53,066 nucleotides of DNA from Synechococcus sp. CS-1328 (GTDB lineage Bacteria; Cyanobacteriota; Cyanobacteriia; PCC-6307; Cyanobiaceae): contig NZ_JAHLYT010000050.1 in assembly GCF_025128095.1 (NCBI RefSeq), positions 1 to 53,066 on the forward strand, in the 5' to 3' direction. Below the pieces are notes generated by a model, which had not been told where the DNA came from, made no database searches, and saw only the letters and a program-made list of their open reading frames with translations. Position 1 is the stretch's first letter. Each line of letters opens with the position of its first letter. Below, in pieces: positions 38,713-47,243 of the stretch. The translations under genes were made by a program, and so were the position numbers.

Positions 38713-40740
38713 ATGCCAGCTCTGTTCACCGTTGACCATGTCACCCAAACATTTCCTCTTAAGGATGGTGGCAGCTATGTAGCCCTCAAAGATATTTTTC
38801 TCAATGTGGCAGAAGGGGAATTTCTCTCCCTTGTGGGTCACTCCGGTTGCGGCAAGTCGACCCTGCTGAATCTGCTCGCTGGCCTGACACGAGCCAGTGA
38901 AGGCGGGATCCTCATGAGTGGCCGGGAAGTCACCGAGCCCGGTCCAGATCGAATGGTGGTGTTCCAGAACTACTCACTGCTTCCCTGGAAAACAGTCCGC
39001 GAGAACATCGCCCTGGCCGTCAATAATGTGATGCGTAACTTCAGCAATAAGGAGCGCGAATCGATTATCGATTACAATATCAAGCTGGTGGGCTTGACGG
39101 CTGCTGCTGAAAAGTATCCCCATGAAATCTCGGGGGGAATGAAGCAACGTGTCGCGATTGCCCGAGCCCTGGCTCTGCGTCCCAAGCTGTTGCTGCTGGA
39201 TGAACCCTTCGGTGCGCTTGATGCCCTGACCCGGGGCAATCTCCAGGAACAATTGATGCGCATCTGTGAGGAGGCCAAAGTCACCACGGTGATGGTCACT
39301 CACGATGTGGATGAGGCCCTGCTTCTATCAGACCGGGTGGTTCTGATGACCAATGGGCCGGAGGCCTACATCGGTCAGATCCTCGACGTGCCCCTGGCCC
39401 GGCCACGCACCCACCTCACGGTGGTGGAAGACCCTGGCTATTACAGCCTGCGCGGCGAGGTGGTCCAGTTCCTCACCCAGCAGAAGCAAGCCCGCAAGCA
39501 ACGGCTGAATCCCTCGGCCGCCATCGCTGCCCATGGTCTCGAGAAGGTGAACCTCAGCCTCGGCTTCATTCCCCTCACCGACTGCGCCCCTCTCGTGGTG
39601 GCCCTCGAGAAAGGATTCTTCGCCAAACACGGCCTGGACCTGGTCAGCCTCAGGCGCGAGACCAACTGGAAAACCCTGGAGGCCGACCTGCGCCAGGGGG
39701 TGATCGACGGCGGTCAGGTTGTGGCCGGCATGCCCCTGGCCATCACCCTGGGCGCCCAGGGCAAGCCGCCCCTGGCCATGGTCACGGCGCTCACCCTGTC
39801 GCGCAACGGCAACGCCATCACCCTGCATCGCCGCTTCCACGACGCCAGCGTGCGCAGCCTTGCCGATTTCAAGGCCTGGATCAGCGCCCACCCCGAGCAC
39901 AAGCCGGTGCTGGCGATGGTGCATCCAGCCTCGATGCACAACCTGATCCTGCGGGCCTGGCTGACTTCGGCTGGCATTGATCCCGACCGAGACGTCAGTC
40001 TGATCGTGATTCCGCCGCCCCAGATGGTGGCCACCCTCAAGGCGGGCACCATCGATGGCTTCTGCGTCGGGGAGCCCTGGAACACCCGGGCTGTCCAGCA
40101 GCATCTGGGCACGGTGATCGCCACCGATACCGATCTCTGGCCCGGCCACTGCGAAAAGGTGCTCGGGGTCCGCGAAGACTGGGCAGCTGCCTATCCCCGC
40201 ACCCACCAAGCCTTGATCAAGGCCCTGCTCGAGGCCTGCCGTTATTGCCAGGACCCAACCCATCGCTCGGAAGTGGCTGAACTGCTCGCCCGGCGGGAGT
40301 ACGTGGGCACCGAGCTGGCCACGATCCGCCCTGGCCTGGTGGATCCCTACGACCGCGGCACCGGTGCTCCGGAGCTGATCCCGGACTTCAACCAGTTCCA
40401 CGGTGCCCAGGTCAATGCCCCCAATGTCCGCGATGGGCTCTGGATCCTCGCCCAGCTGGCCCGCTGGGGGATCACCGCGTTCCCCGAGAACTGGAGCGAG
40501 GTGCTGGATCGCGTGCAGCGCCCCGATCTCTTCGCCCAGGCCAGCGCCGAGCTGGCGCCCGACCCGAGCGCCAACGGCCACCAGCTGTTGCCCGTGCCGT
40601 TGTTCGAGAACCAGCCCCTGGATCCCAGTGATCCGATGGCCTACCTCAAGCATCTTGAGGCCTCCAGAGCCATCCGCTACGAAACGATTTCGTTGCCCGA
40701 GCGACCCACCACCCTCGAGCCGGCTGCGCCGCTGCGCTGA
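38713..40740 (+). CDS. nrtC: nitrate transporter ATPase NrtC with C-terminal NrtA-like domain
   Basis: NrtC is a fusion of an ABC ATPase (residues 1 to about 250) and an NrtA-like substrate-binding domain (about 270-660). The ATPase has Walker A GHSGCGKST (residues 42-50), the Q-loop VVFQNYSLLPWKTV, the signature EISGGMKQRVAIARALALRP, Walker B LLLLDEPFGALDAL and the switch His MVTHDVDEALLLSDR. The second domain starts at LEKVNLSLGFIPLTDCAPLV and has FFAKHGLDLVSLRRETNWKT and GFCVGEPWNTRAV. In the known system this domain senses cytoplasmic nitrate and nitrite/ammonium status to inhibit transport. The DNA switches from AT-rich to GC-rich near 39340, close to the domain boundary. Confidence 0.97.
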   Translation: MPALFTVDHVTQTFPLKDGGSYVALKDIFLNVAEGEFLSLVGHSGCGKSTLLNLLAGLTRASEGGILMSGREVTEPGPDRMVVFQNYSLLPWKTVRENIALAVNNVMRNFSNKERESIIDYNIKLVGLTAAAEKYPHEISGGMKQRVAIARALALRPKLLLLDEPFGALDALTRGNLQEQLMRICEEAKVTTVMVTHDVDEALLLSDRVVLMTNGPEAYIGQILDVPLARPRTHLTVVEDPGYYSLRGEVVQFLTQQKQARKQRLNPSAAIAAHGLEKVNLSLGFIPLTDCAPLVVALEKGFFAKHGLDLVSLRRETNWKTLEADLRQGVIDGGQVVAGMPLAITLGAQGKPPLAMVTALTLSRNGNAITLHRRFHDASVRSLADFKAWISAHPEHKPVLAMVHPASMHNLILRAWLTSAGIDPDRDVSLIVIPPPQMVATLKAGTIDGFCVGEPWNTRAVQQHLGTVIATDTDLWPGHCEKVLGVREDWAAAYPRTHQALIKALLEACRYCQDPTHRSEVAELLARREYVGTELATIRPGLVDPYDRGTGAPELIPDFNQFHGAQVNAPNVRDGLWILAQLARWGITAFPENWSEVLDRVQRPDLFAQASAELAPDPSANGHQLLPVPLFENQPLDPSDPMAYLKHLEASRAIRYETISLPERPTTLEPAAPLR

Positions 40741-40760
40741 GCTTCTTCTCCTTCCAACCG

Positions 40761-41594
40761 ATGCAGACCCTCCCCTCCACCGCCGCAGTCACGACCAAGG
40801 GATCGGAGCCGTTTCTGGTGATCGATGGGGTCTCGAAGGTGTATCCCACAGCCAACGGCCCCTACACCGTTCTCGATGATGTCCACCTTGAGGTTCGGGA
40901 GGGCGAGTTCATCTGCGTGATCGGCCACTCCGGTTGCGGCAAGTCGACGCTGCTCGATATGGTCTCCGGCTTTCGCGAGCCCACCACCGGCCAGGTACGA
41001 CTGGAATCGGAGCCGATCGTGGAGCCCGGCCCCGATCGCATGGTGGTGTTCCAGAACTATTGCCTGCTGCCCTGGCTGTCGGCCTACGACAACATCGCCC
41101 TGGCGGTGAACAACGTCTATCCCGAGCTCAGGCGCAACGGCCAGGCCAGGGCCCTGGTGGAAAAGCACCTCGCCATGGTGGGGCTCACCGAGGCTGCAGC
41201 CAAGAAGCCGGGCAGCCTCTCCGGTGGCATGAAGCAGCGGGTGTCGATCGCCCGGGCCCTGGCCTTGCAACCCAAGGTGCTGGTGCTGGATGAACCATTC
41301 GGCGCCCTCGATCCGATCACCAGGGAGGAGCTCCAGGAGGAGCTGCTCAAGATCTGGTCGGAGCACAGAATCACGGTGTTGATGATCACCCACGACATTG
41401 ATGAGGCACTCTTTCTGGCCGACCGGGTTGTGATGATGACCAATGGACCGGCGGCGACGATCGGCGAAATCCTTGATCTTCCCTTCCCGCAGCCCCGCGA
41501 TCGCGCTCGGCTGATGGAGCTGCCCGAATACTTCGACTACCGCAACCGCGCCCTCGATTTTCTCTATCGCCGTTTCGCCCACGACGACACGTGA
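40761..41594 (+). CDS. nrtD: nitrate transporter ATPase NrtD
   Basis: NrtD is the second, single-domain ATPase of the nitrate importer, 277 residues. Walker A GHSGCGKSTLLDMVSGFREP, Q-loop VVFQNYCLLPWLSAY, signature LSGGMKQRVSIARALALQPK, Walker B VLVLDEPFGALDPITREE and switch region MMITHDIDEALFLADRVVMM are all present. It ends DYRNRALDFLYRRF, as is typical. The stop overlaps the GTG of the Crp-like gene by 4 bases, showing that the regulator belongs to the same operon. It sits 20 bases after nrtC. Confidence 0.97.
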   Translation: MQTLPSTAAVTTKGSEPFLVIDGVSKVYPTANGPYTVLDDVHLEVREGEFICVIGHSGCGKSTLLDMVSGFREPTTGQVRLESEPIVEPGPDRMVVFQNYCLLPWLSAYDNIALAVNNVYPELRRNGQARALVEKHLAMVGLTEAAAKKPGSLSGGMKQRVSIARALALQPKVLVLDEPFGALDPITREELQEELLKIWSEHRITVLMITHDIDEALFLADRVVMMTNGPAATIGEILDLPFPQPRDRARLMELPEYFDYRNRALDFLYRRFAHDDT

Positions 41595-42193
41595 GGACAG
41601 CTCTTCCGGCCCATCAGTCCGTTGGCCAGTTGTCGATGACGGTGGGCAAGACCTTGCTGCTCGATGGTGGCGACGCTGCCGCCACGTCGCCGATGCGGGT
41701 CCTGACCGGTACCCTTCGCGTCTTTCTGCTGGCCTCCTCAGGCCAGGACATCACGATCGGTTTTCTGCAACCGGGTGATGTCTGCGATGTCCTGGCCTTT
41801 CGCCGCGATTGGGTCGGCCTCGAAGCTCTCACCTTGGTCCAGATCGAGCGGGTGGAACGAACCGAAGTGGTGCGTGATCTCACGGATCTCAGTGCCTGGA
41901 CCCTTGAATTGCTGATGATTCGCCACCACCCGGATACCGAGAAGCGACTGAGGGCGCTGCTGGCCTTACTGGTGGAGCGGCTGGGACGACGTAATGGCCT
42001 CTGGTACGAATTGCCGATCCGGATCACCCATGAGCGCCTGGCAGAGTTGATCGGCAACACGCGCGTCACAGTCACCAAGATGTTGTCACGCTTGCGTCAG
42101 TCGGGATTGGTTGAAGACCATCCTGGCGGCAGTGGCCCTCTGGTGCTGCGCCTCTCACCCGAGTTGGTGGAAGCGATGCTGCCGATCAGCTGA
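41591..42193 (+). CDS. Crp/Fnr-family (NtcA-like) transcriptional regulator
   Basis: GTG 41591 overlaps the nrtD stop by 4 bases. The 200-residue protein has a cyclic-nucleotide-binding-like beta domain (about 15-95: RVLTGTLRVFLLASSGQDIT, GFLQPGDVCDVLAFRRDWVG) and a C-terminal winged HTH (about 140-200: ITHERLAELIGNTRVTVTKM, SRLRQSGLVEDHPGG) much like that of NtcA. Residues needed for cAMP (the arginine-serine phosphate cassette) are not seen, so it would not be a simple CRP. Its position at the end of nrtABCD suggests a nitrate-pathway regulator, possibly sensing nitrate, 2-oxoglutarate or redox. It converges with narB, leaving 3 bases between stops. Confidence 0.85.
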   Translation: MRTALPAHQSVGQLSMTVGKTLLLDGGDAAATSPMRVLTGTLRVFLLASSGQDITIGFLQPGDVCDVLAFRRDWVGLEALTLVQIERVERTEVVRDLTDLSAWTLELLMIRHHPDTEKRLRALLALLVERLGRRNGLWYELPIRITHERLAELIGNTRVTVTKMLSRLRQSGLVEDHPGGSGPLVLRLSPELVEAMLPIS

Positions 42194-42196
42194 GCC

Positions 42197-44386
42197 TCAG
42201 CCGGCGATCTCCGCCCGCTCCACCTGCACAGCCGCTGCCTTGAGTTCGGGTTGCTTCGAGACCGGGCAGCCGAGGGCATGCATCAACCGGTTGGCCTCGC
42301 AGGCCTGCTCCTGGGCGGCACCCCAGTGCATCGGCAGAAATACCGTACCCGGCCGGATCCGGTCGGTGATCTGTACCTTCACGCTCAGCTCGCCGCGGCG
42401 CGAGCTGACCCGGGCCAGACAGCCATCGTCGAGGTTGCAGCGCTTGGCGTCGGCCGGGTGGATCTCCAGCAGGGGTTCCGGGTGGCTGCGGCGCACCCGC
42501 GCCACATGAATGGTGCGGGTCATGGTGTGCCAGTGGCCCAGATAGCGACCCACCGTGAGCACCAGAGGGAAGCGGTTGCAGGGGGGTTCGGCCAGCCCCA
42601 GGGGGAGATCGGCCTGCAGGCGGGCCCGGCCGCTGGGGGTGGGGAAGCGATGGCCGGCCGGTGCCCCCGGGAAGGGACTGCCCTCGGCGCCGTAAAGGCG
42701 GGCCTGGCCGCCCCCGGCAGCGGTGCCGAGCGGGAAGGGCCACTGCTGCGGTCCGTGGGCAGCCAGAAGGCCATGGCTGAGGCCGCTCATGTCGCAGATC
42801 CGATCAGCGGTGAGGGCCACCAGCTCGTCGTAGACCTCCGCCGCCGATGCCCAGCAGAACTGATCCGCGAAGCCCAGCCGCCGCCCCAGCTCCGCGAAGA
42901 TCGCCCAGTCGGCCCGCGCCTCGCCGGGGGGCTCCCGGAAGGCGGGACAGAGGGTGACGCGGCGTTCGGAATTGGTCATCACACCGCTCTTCTCGCTCCA
43001 CTGGGCGGCGGGCAGCAGCAGATGGGCCACCGCCGCGGTCTCGGTGCCGGCATAGGCCTCGCTCAGCACCACCAGCGGACACCGCGCCACTGCGGCCCGC
43101 ACCCGATCAAGCCAGGGCAGACTCACCAGCGGGTTGGTGGCGGCCACCCACCAGAGGTCCAGCTCGCCCCGCTCCATCGCCTCGACCTGCTGCCACACAT
43201 CGAGGCCCGGATCCGGAGCGATCGAGCCCGGCGCAAAGTCCCAGTAGTGCTCCACCTCCCGCCGGTGCAGTGGATCGGCCACGGAGCGGTAGCCGGGCAG
43301 GAGCTGGGCCAGGCCACCGGCCTCCCGCCCCCCCATGGCATTGGGCTGGCCGGTGAGGGAGAAGGGGCCGGTGCCGGGCCGGCCGATCTGGCCACTCACC
43401 AGGTGGAGGTTCACGATGCCGGAGACGGTGGCACTGCCCTCGACGCTCTGGTTCACCCCCATCGACCAGAGGCTGAGCACGGCCGGGCTGCGCCGCCAGA
43501 GCTCCGCGAGCCGCTGCAGATCAGCCTCGGGAATGCCGCACAGCGCCGCCACCCGGGCCGGGGGCCAGTCGCTCCAGAGGGCTGCCAGCTCCTCAAAACC
43601 CTCGGTGTAGGCCGCCACGAAGGCCTGATCGACGCCGCCGTCGCGTAGCAGCAGGTTGCCGAGGCCGTGGAGCAGGGCCAGGTCGGTGCCGGGGCGGATC
43701 GCCAGGTGCAGGTCGGCCGCATCGCTGGTGGCAGTGGCGCGGGGATCCACCACCACCAGCTGCAGCGCCTCCTTCAGCTTGCGCTTGCGCTTCAGCAGGC
43801 GCTGGAACAGCACCGGGTGACACTCGGCGGTGTTGGTGCCGATCAGCAGCACCAGGTCGGCCTGATCGAGGTCGTCGTAGCAGCAGGGGGGGCCGTCGGA
43901 GCCGAGGCTGCGGGCGTAGCCGCTCACGGCGGAGCTCATGCACAGCCGGGAATTGGCATCGAAGTTGTTGCTGCCCAGGGCCCCCTTGAGCAGCTTGTTG
44001 GCCGCGTAGTAGTCCTCACTGAGGAACTGACCGGAGCCATAGATCGCCAGGGCGGAGGGCCCCCGCGTGGCCAGGGTGGCGCGGATGCGGTCCACCAGGA
44101 TCGTGAAAGCCCGCTCCCAGGAGATCGGCGCGAAGGGCTGGTCGGTGCTCTCCCGCCAGAGGGGCGTGGTGAGGCGGTTGTGGTGCAGGGTTTCGCCCAC
44201 CGTGGCCCCCTTGACGCACACCTGGCCGAGGGAAGAAGGGTGGTGACGGTCACCCCGGGCGCTCCAGAGCGGTTCCTCGGAGTCGGGCGCTGGAGGCTTG
44301 AGCTCCAGTCCACAGCCCACACCGCAGTAGGGGCACTGGGCCCGGGCGGCCACCGCTGGTGTGGGGGCTGCGGAGTCGACAGTCAT
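42197..44386 (-). CDS. narB: ferredoxin-nitrate reductase NarB
   Basis: NarB reduces nitrate to nitrite using ferredoxin, a 4Fe-4S cluster and a bis-MGD Mo cofactor. The ATG 44386 gives 729 residues, the usual size; the frame continues to 45451 but that extension is not protein-like and overlaps the VanW-like gene. The cluster ligands are in QCPYCGVGCGLEL and QVCVKGATVGET (C-x2-C-x3-C and a later Cys). The Mo ligand Cys is in NSRLCMSSAVSGYARSLGSD. Further motifs: AIYGSGQFLSEDYYAANKLL, VVVDPRATATSDAADLHLAI, GQPNAMGGREAGGLAQLLPG and NRLMHALGCPVSKQPELKAA. It is divergent from the VanW-like gene with a 114-base gap. The cofactor genes mobA and moaA are close by. Confidence 0.97.
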   Translation of the reverse strand: MTVDSAAPTPAVAARAQCPYCGVGCGLELKPPAPDSEEPLWSARGDRHHPSSLGQVCVKGATVGETLHHNRLTTPLWRESTDQPFAPISWERAFTILVDRIRATLATRGPSALAIYGSGQFLSEDYYAANKLLKGALGSNNFDANSRLCMSSAVSGYARSLGSDGPPCCYDDLDQADLVLLIGTNTAECHPVLFQRLLKRKRKLKEALQLVVVDPRATATSDAADLHLAIRPGTDLALLHGLGNLLLRDGGVDQAFVAAYTEGFEELAALWSDWPPARVAALCGIPEADLQRLAELWRRSPAVLSLWSMGVNQSVEGSATVSGIVNLHLVSGQIGRPGTGPFSLTGQPNAMGGREAGGLAQLLPGYRSVADPLHRREVEHYWDFAPGSIAPDPGLDVWQQVEAMERGELDLWWVAATNPLVSLPWLDRVRAAVARCPLVVLSEAYAGTETAAVAHLLLPAAQWSEKSGVMTNSERRVTLCPAFREPPGEARADWAIFAELGRRLGFADQFCWASAAEVYDELVALTADRICDMSGLSHGLLAAHGPQQWPFPLGTAAGGGQARLYGAEGSPFPGAPAGHRFPTPSGRARLQADLPLGLAEPPCNRFPLVLTVGRYLGHWHTMTRTIHVARVRRSHPEPLLEIHPADAKRCNLDDGCLARVSSRRGELSVKVQITDRIRPGTVFLPMHWGAAQEQACEANRLMHALGCPVSKQPELKAAAVQVERAEIAG

Positions 44387-44500
44387 GGAATGGGCGACCC
44401 GTGCCGGCGATGCCCCGCCATCCTGTCTGGCAGTGGCGCGATGGATCCAGGAAACATTCGTGTCGAGGCTGTCGATCTCTAGCGATGTCTGATCAGCCTG

Positions 44501-45376
44501 TTGGGCGCGGCCGCTCGTCCTGCCTGGCCCAGCCGCACCGCCTGCCCCGCCTTGGTCACCCCCCACGACGCCAGCACCAACCTTGGGCTGCAGCAGCTGC
44601 GGCGCTGGCTGCCGCTGGAGCTGCGGCAGAGGGTTCTGGCGGTGAAGCGCCACCTGAACGACCGTCGCCAGGCTGTGCGCTGGAGCGAGGCTGTTGGCTG
44701 GAGCGAAGCCAGGAACGGTCACGAGGCCGTGCACGGTGGTGAGGCCGCAGCTGCTGTGGGAATGGCCGCCGTGGCCGAGCTGGAACAACCGGTGCTGCCC
44801 AGTGAGCTGCTGGCCAACAAGCTGGCGAACCTTCAGCTCGCCATCGCCCAGCTCAACGGCACGCTGCTGCCACCAGGACACACCTGGTCGTTCTGGCGGC
44901 TGGTGGGGCGGCCCGGCCGGCGGCGCGGTTACCTCCTGGGCCGCAACCTGGTGGACGGCCGGCTGGTGCCCCAGCGGGGAGGTGGCCTCTGCCAGCTGGC
45001 GGGGCTGGTGTATCACCTGGCCCTGCTCGCCGGGGTGGAGGTGGTGGAACGCCACGCCCACAGCGTTGACCTCTACACCGACGACAACCGCTTCACCCCC
45101 CTGGGCGCGGATGCCGCCGTGGTGTGGGGCGTGAAGGACCTGAGGCTGGTCAATCCCCATCCGGTGCCCCTGCGGCTGGGCTGCCAGCTCGCGGGCCAGA
45201 GGCTCCTGGGCCGCCTGGAGGCCCCGCTGCCCCTGCGGCCGCGGGAGGTGCGCTTCGAAGCGGTCGAGCCGGGCGCGAACCGGGTCCGGGTGCACACCCT
45301 GGTGGACGGCACTGTGATCCAGAGCAGCAGCTACCACCGATCTCCGCCAGCCCAGCCGCCGGCCCCGGGGAGCTGA
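44501..45376 (+). CDS. VanW-family protein
   Basis: This 291-residue protein probably starts at TTG 44501; the first 45 residues are weakly conserved. The VanW domain is clear from about 105 onward: LPSELLANKLANLQLAIAQL, LPPGHTWSFWRLVGRPGRRR, GYLLGRNLVDGRLVPQRGGG, LCQLAGLVYHLALLAGVEVV and ERHAHSVDLYTDDNRFTPLG. The GGGLCQL segment carries the Cys expected in the family. VanW proteins are named after the vancomycin-resistance gene cluster, but their function is unknown and most have no link to resistance. An Ala/Gly/Glu-rich segment at about 62-95 looks expanded. The mobA gene starts 3 bases after the stop, so the two are likely an operon. Confidence 0.8.
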   Translation: MGAAARPAWPSRTACPALVTPHDASTNLGLQQLRRWLPLELRQRVLAVKRHLNDRRQAVRWSEAVGWSEARNGHEAVHGGEAAAAVGMAAVAELEQPVLPSELLANKLANLQLAIAQLNGTLLPPGHTWSFWRLVGRPGRRRGYLLGRNLVDGRLVPQRGGGLCQLAGLVYHLALLAGVEVVERHAHSVDLYTDDNRFTPLGADAAVVWGVKDLRLVNPHPVPLRLGCQLAGQRLLGRLEAPLPLRPREVRFEAVEPGANRVRVHTLVDGTVIQSSSYHRSPPAQPPAPGS

Positions 45377-45379
45377 CCC

Positions 45380-46000
45380 TTGCTGCGCAGCTGCCTGCTG
45401 AGCGGTGGTGACAGCCGCCGCATGGGCCGCGACAAGGCCCTGTTGCCCCATCCGGCCGGCGGCACCTGGCTGGAGCAGGGTCTATGGCGGCTGGCGGACC
45501 TGGACCAGCCGATCACCCTCTGCAGCCGCCATGCGTCCCACCTGGCCCTGGCCGCAGGGTTAGCGCAGCCCCTGGGCGTGCCGTTGGAGTGCTTTGGCGA
45601 ACCACCCCCCTGGCATGGCCCTCTGCAGGCCCTGGCGCGGTTGATGCACCGTCACCCCGAGGAGACCCTGCTGCTGATGCCGGTGGACATGCCCTGGCTG
45701 GAGACCCAGAGCCTGCGCCAGCTGCTCGCGGCCGCAGATCAGCACCCCCACCAGTTCTGGCTCGCCCACGACGGCCAGCGCCTGCAGCCACTGCTGGGGG
45801 TCTACCCGAACACGCCGACGCTGCGCCGCGATCTGGAGGGCTGGCTGGCGCTGGGCCATCGCCGCCTGCAGGGCTGGCTGGATCGCCAGCCGGTGCTGCC
45901 GGTGAAGCTGGAGCCCTCCCAGCTGAGGAACTGCAACCATCCGCACGACTGGCCACACGACGGGCCAGCCGCACGACCGGACAAGGCAGCCGGGCCGTGA
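45380..46000 (+). CDS. mobA: molybdenum cofactor guanylyltransferase
   Basis: MobA transfers GMP to molybdopterin to give MGD, the cofactor form of NarB. TTG 45380 gives 206 residues, the common length. The nucleotide-binding loop is SCLLSGGDSRRMGRDKALLP, followed by CFGEPPPWHGPLQALARLMH and the metal-binding Asp in LLMPVDMPWLE. The C-terminal QPLLGVYPNTPTLRRDLEGW is typical; the last 30 residues are His/Pro/Asp-rich and variable. Its stop overlaps the moaA start by 4 bases (GTGA). Confidence 0.93.
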   Translation: MLRSCLLSGGDSRRMGRDKALLPHPAGGTWLEQGLWRLADLDQPITLCSRHASHLALAAGLAQPLGVPLECFGEPPPWHGPLQALARLMHRHPEETLLLMPVDMPWLETQSLRQLLAAADQHPHQFWLAHDGQRLQPLLGVYPNTPTLRRDLEGWLALGHRRLQGWLDRQPVLPVKLEPSQLRNCNHPHDWPHDGPAARPDKAAGP

Positions 46001-47220
46001 TTCGCCAGCCCGGGGCGGAACCCGGCAGGCTGAGCGAAGCCGAAGCCTCAAGGGCTGATGCCCGCGTGGACCCTGCCGCCTCAGACCCCCCAGCACCCCT
46101 GCTCGATCGCCACCACCGCACGCCGGGGGTGCTGCGGCTGTCGCTCACGGCCCGCTGCAACCTGGCCTGTCCCTACTGCTGCCCGGACGATCGGGATCCG
46201 CCCGAGCTGCTGACCCTGGCGGAACGGCGGCAGCTGGTGGAAACCGCCGCCGGGCTGGGCTTCTCCTCGCTGCGGCTCACGGGCGGGGAACCACTGCTCT
46301 ATGCACCGCTCGAGGAGCTGATCAGCAGCCTGCAGCCCCTGAAAGGCGGTGAGGCCGGCAGACACGGCAACCGCGGCCCGGACGGCCAGCTGCGCGAGAT
46401 CGCCCTGACCAGCAACGGGGCACTGCTCACGGCGGAACGGGCCAGGGCGCTGCGGCAGGCCGGGCTGGATCGGATCACGCTCAGCCTCGATGGCACCGAT
46501 GGCGCCAGCGTGGCCCGGATGGCCGGTCTCACCAGCACCGCCCCGCCCGCCGAGGCCGATGCGGCACGGGGTGAACGGCTGCTGCAGCGGGTGCTGGAGG
46601 CGATCGAGCATGCCCGCGCCGCCGGCTTCGATCCAGCCCGGGGGGAGCTCAAGCTCAACGCGGTGATCGCCCGCGGCCGCAACGACGACCAGCTGATCCC
46701 GCTGGCGGCCCTGGCGCGTCAGCGGGGGGTGGAGTTGCGCCTGATCGAGTTCATGGATGTGGGCAACCGCAACGGCTGGGACCCGCAGCAGGTGCTCAGT
46801 GCCGCTGAGATGGTGCGGCGGATCGGAGCCCACTGGCCGCTGCAGCCGGTGGGGCGTCCCGCCCAGGGCACCGCCAGCCGCTGGCGCTACCTCGACAGCC
46901 CCGGGTCTTCAACCGGCGCCGCGCCGCTGCATGTGGCGGTGGTGGCCTCGATCAGCGCCCCCTTCTGCGGTGATTGCAATCGCCTGCGGATCACCTCCGA
47001 CGGCGTGGCCTACACCTGCCTGTTCGCCAGCTACGGCAGCGACCTCAAACCCTGGCTCCGGCCAATCGCAGCCGCAGCGCCGGATGCGGCGGGATTGCGC
47101 GCGGCCATCGCCGCGCTCTGGCAACAGCGGCAGGACCGCTACAGCGAAGAACGTATGGAGGCCGTTGGCCCGGCCGCGGGCCGAGCTACTCCGGCGGAGA
47201 TGGCCTATCTGGGGGGCTGA
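45997..47220 (+). CDS. moaA: GTP 3',8-cyclase MoaA
   Basis: This radical SAM enzyme starts molybdopterin synthesis from GTP. GTG 45997 overlaps the mobA stop, giving 407 residues; the first 45 are a variable extension not found in most MoaA. The N-terminal cluster motif is C-x3-C-x2-C in LTARCNLACPYCCPDDRD, followed by the SAM-binding LTGGEPLLY and the substrate region ITLSLDGTDGASVARMAG. The C-terminal cluster motif is C-x2-C-x13-C in FCGDCNRLRITSDGVAYTC. The protein ends in Gly-Gly (MAYLGG), as needed for MoaA catalysis. A segment of 12-15 residues (TSTAPPAEADAARGERLL) may be an insertion. moaC, moaE and moeA are not in the window. Confidence 0.95.
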   Translation: MIRQPGAEPGRLSEAEASRADARVDPAASDPPAPLLDRHHRTPGVLRLSLTARCNLACPYCCPDDRDPPELLTLAERRQLVETAAGLGFSSLRLTGGEPLLYAPLEELISSLQPLKGGEAGRHGNRGPDGQLREIALTSNGALLTAERARALRQAGLDRITLSLDGTDGASVARMAGLTSTAPPAEADAARGERLLQRVLEAIEHARAAGFDPARGELKLNAVIARGRNDDQLIPLAALARQRGVELRLIEFMDVGNRNGWDPQQVLSAAEMVRRIGAHWPLQPVGRPAQGTASRWRYLDSPGSSTGAAPLHVAVVASISAPFCGDCNRLRITSDGVAYTCLFASYGSDLKPWLRPIAAAAPDAAGLRAAIAALWQQRQDRYSEERMEAVGPAAGRATPAEMAYLGG

Positions 47221-47243
47221 GGCTGACGCCGACCCCATGAGGC

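Noticed and set aside
42251..43648. 465-codon open frame opposite narB
   Set aside because: NarB motifs on the other strand are complete; the antisense frame is Gly/Ala/Arg/His-rich without recognisable domains, as expected in GC-rich DNA.
44387..44500. NtcA box between narB and the VanW-like gene
   Set aside because: No GTA occurs at suitable spacing in the gap.
44387..45451. N-terminal extension of narB to 1084 residues
   Set aside because: It would overlap the VanW-like gene and has low-complexity repeats; NarB is full length from 44386.
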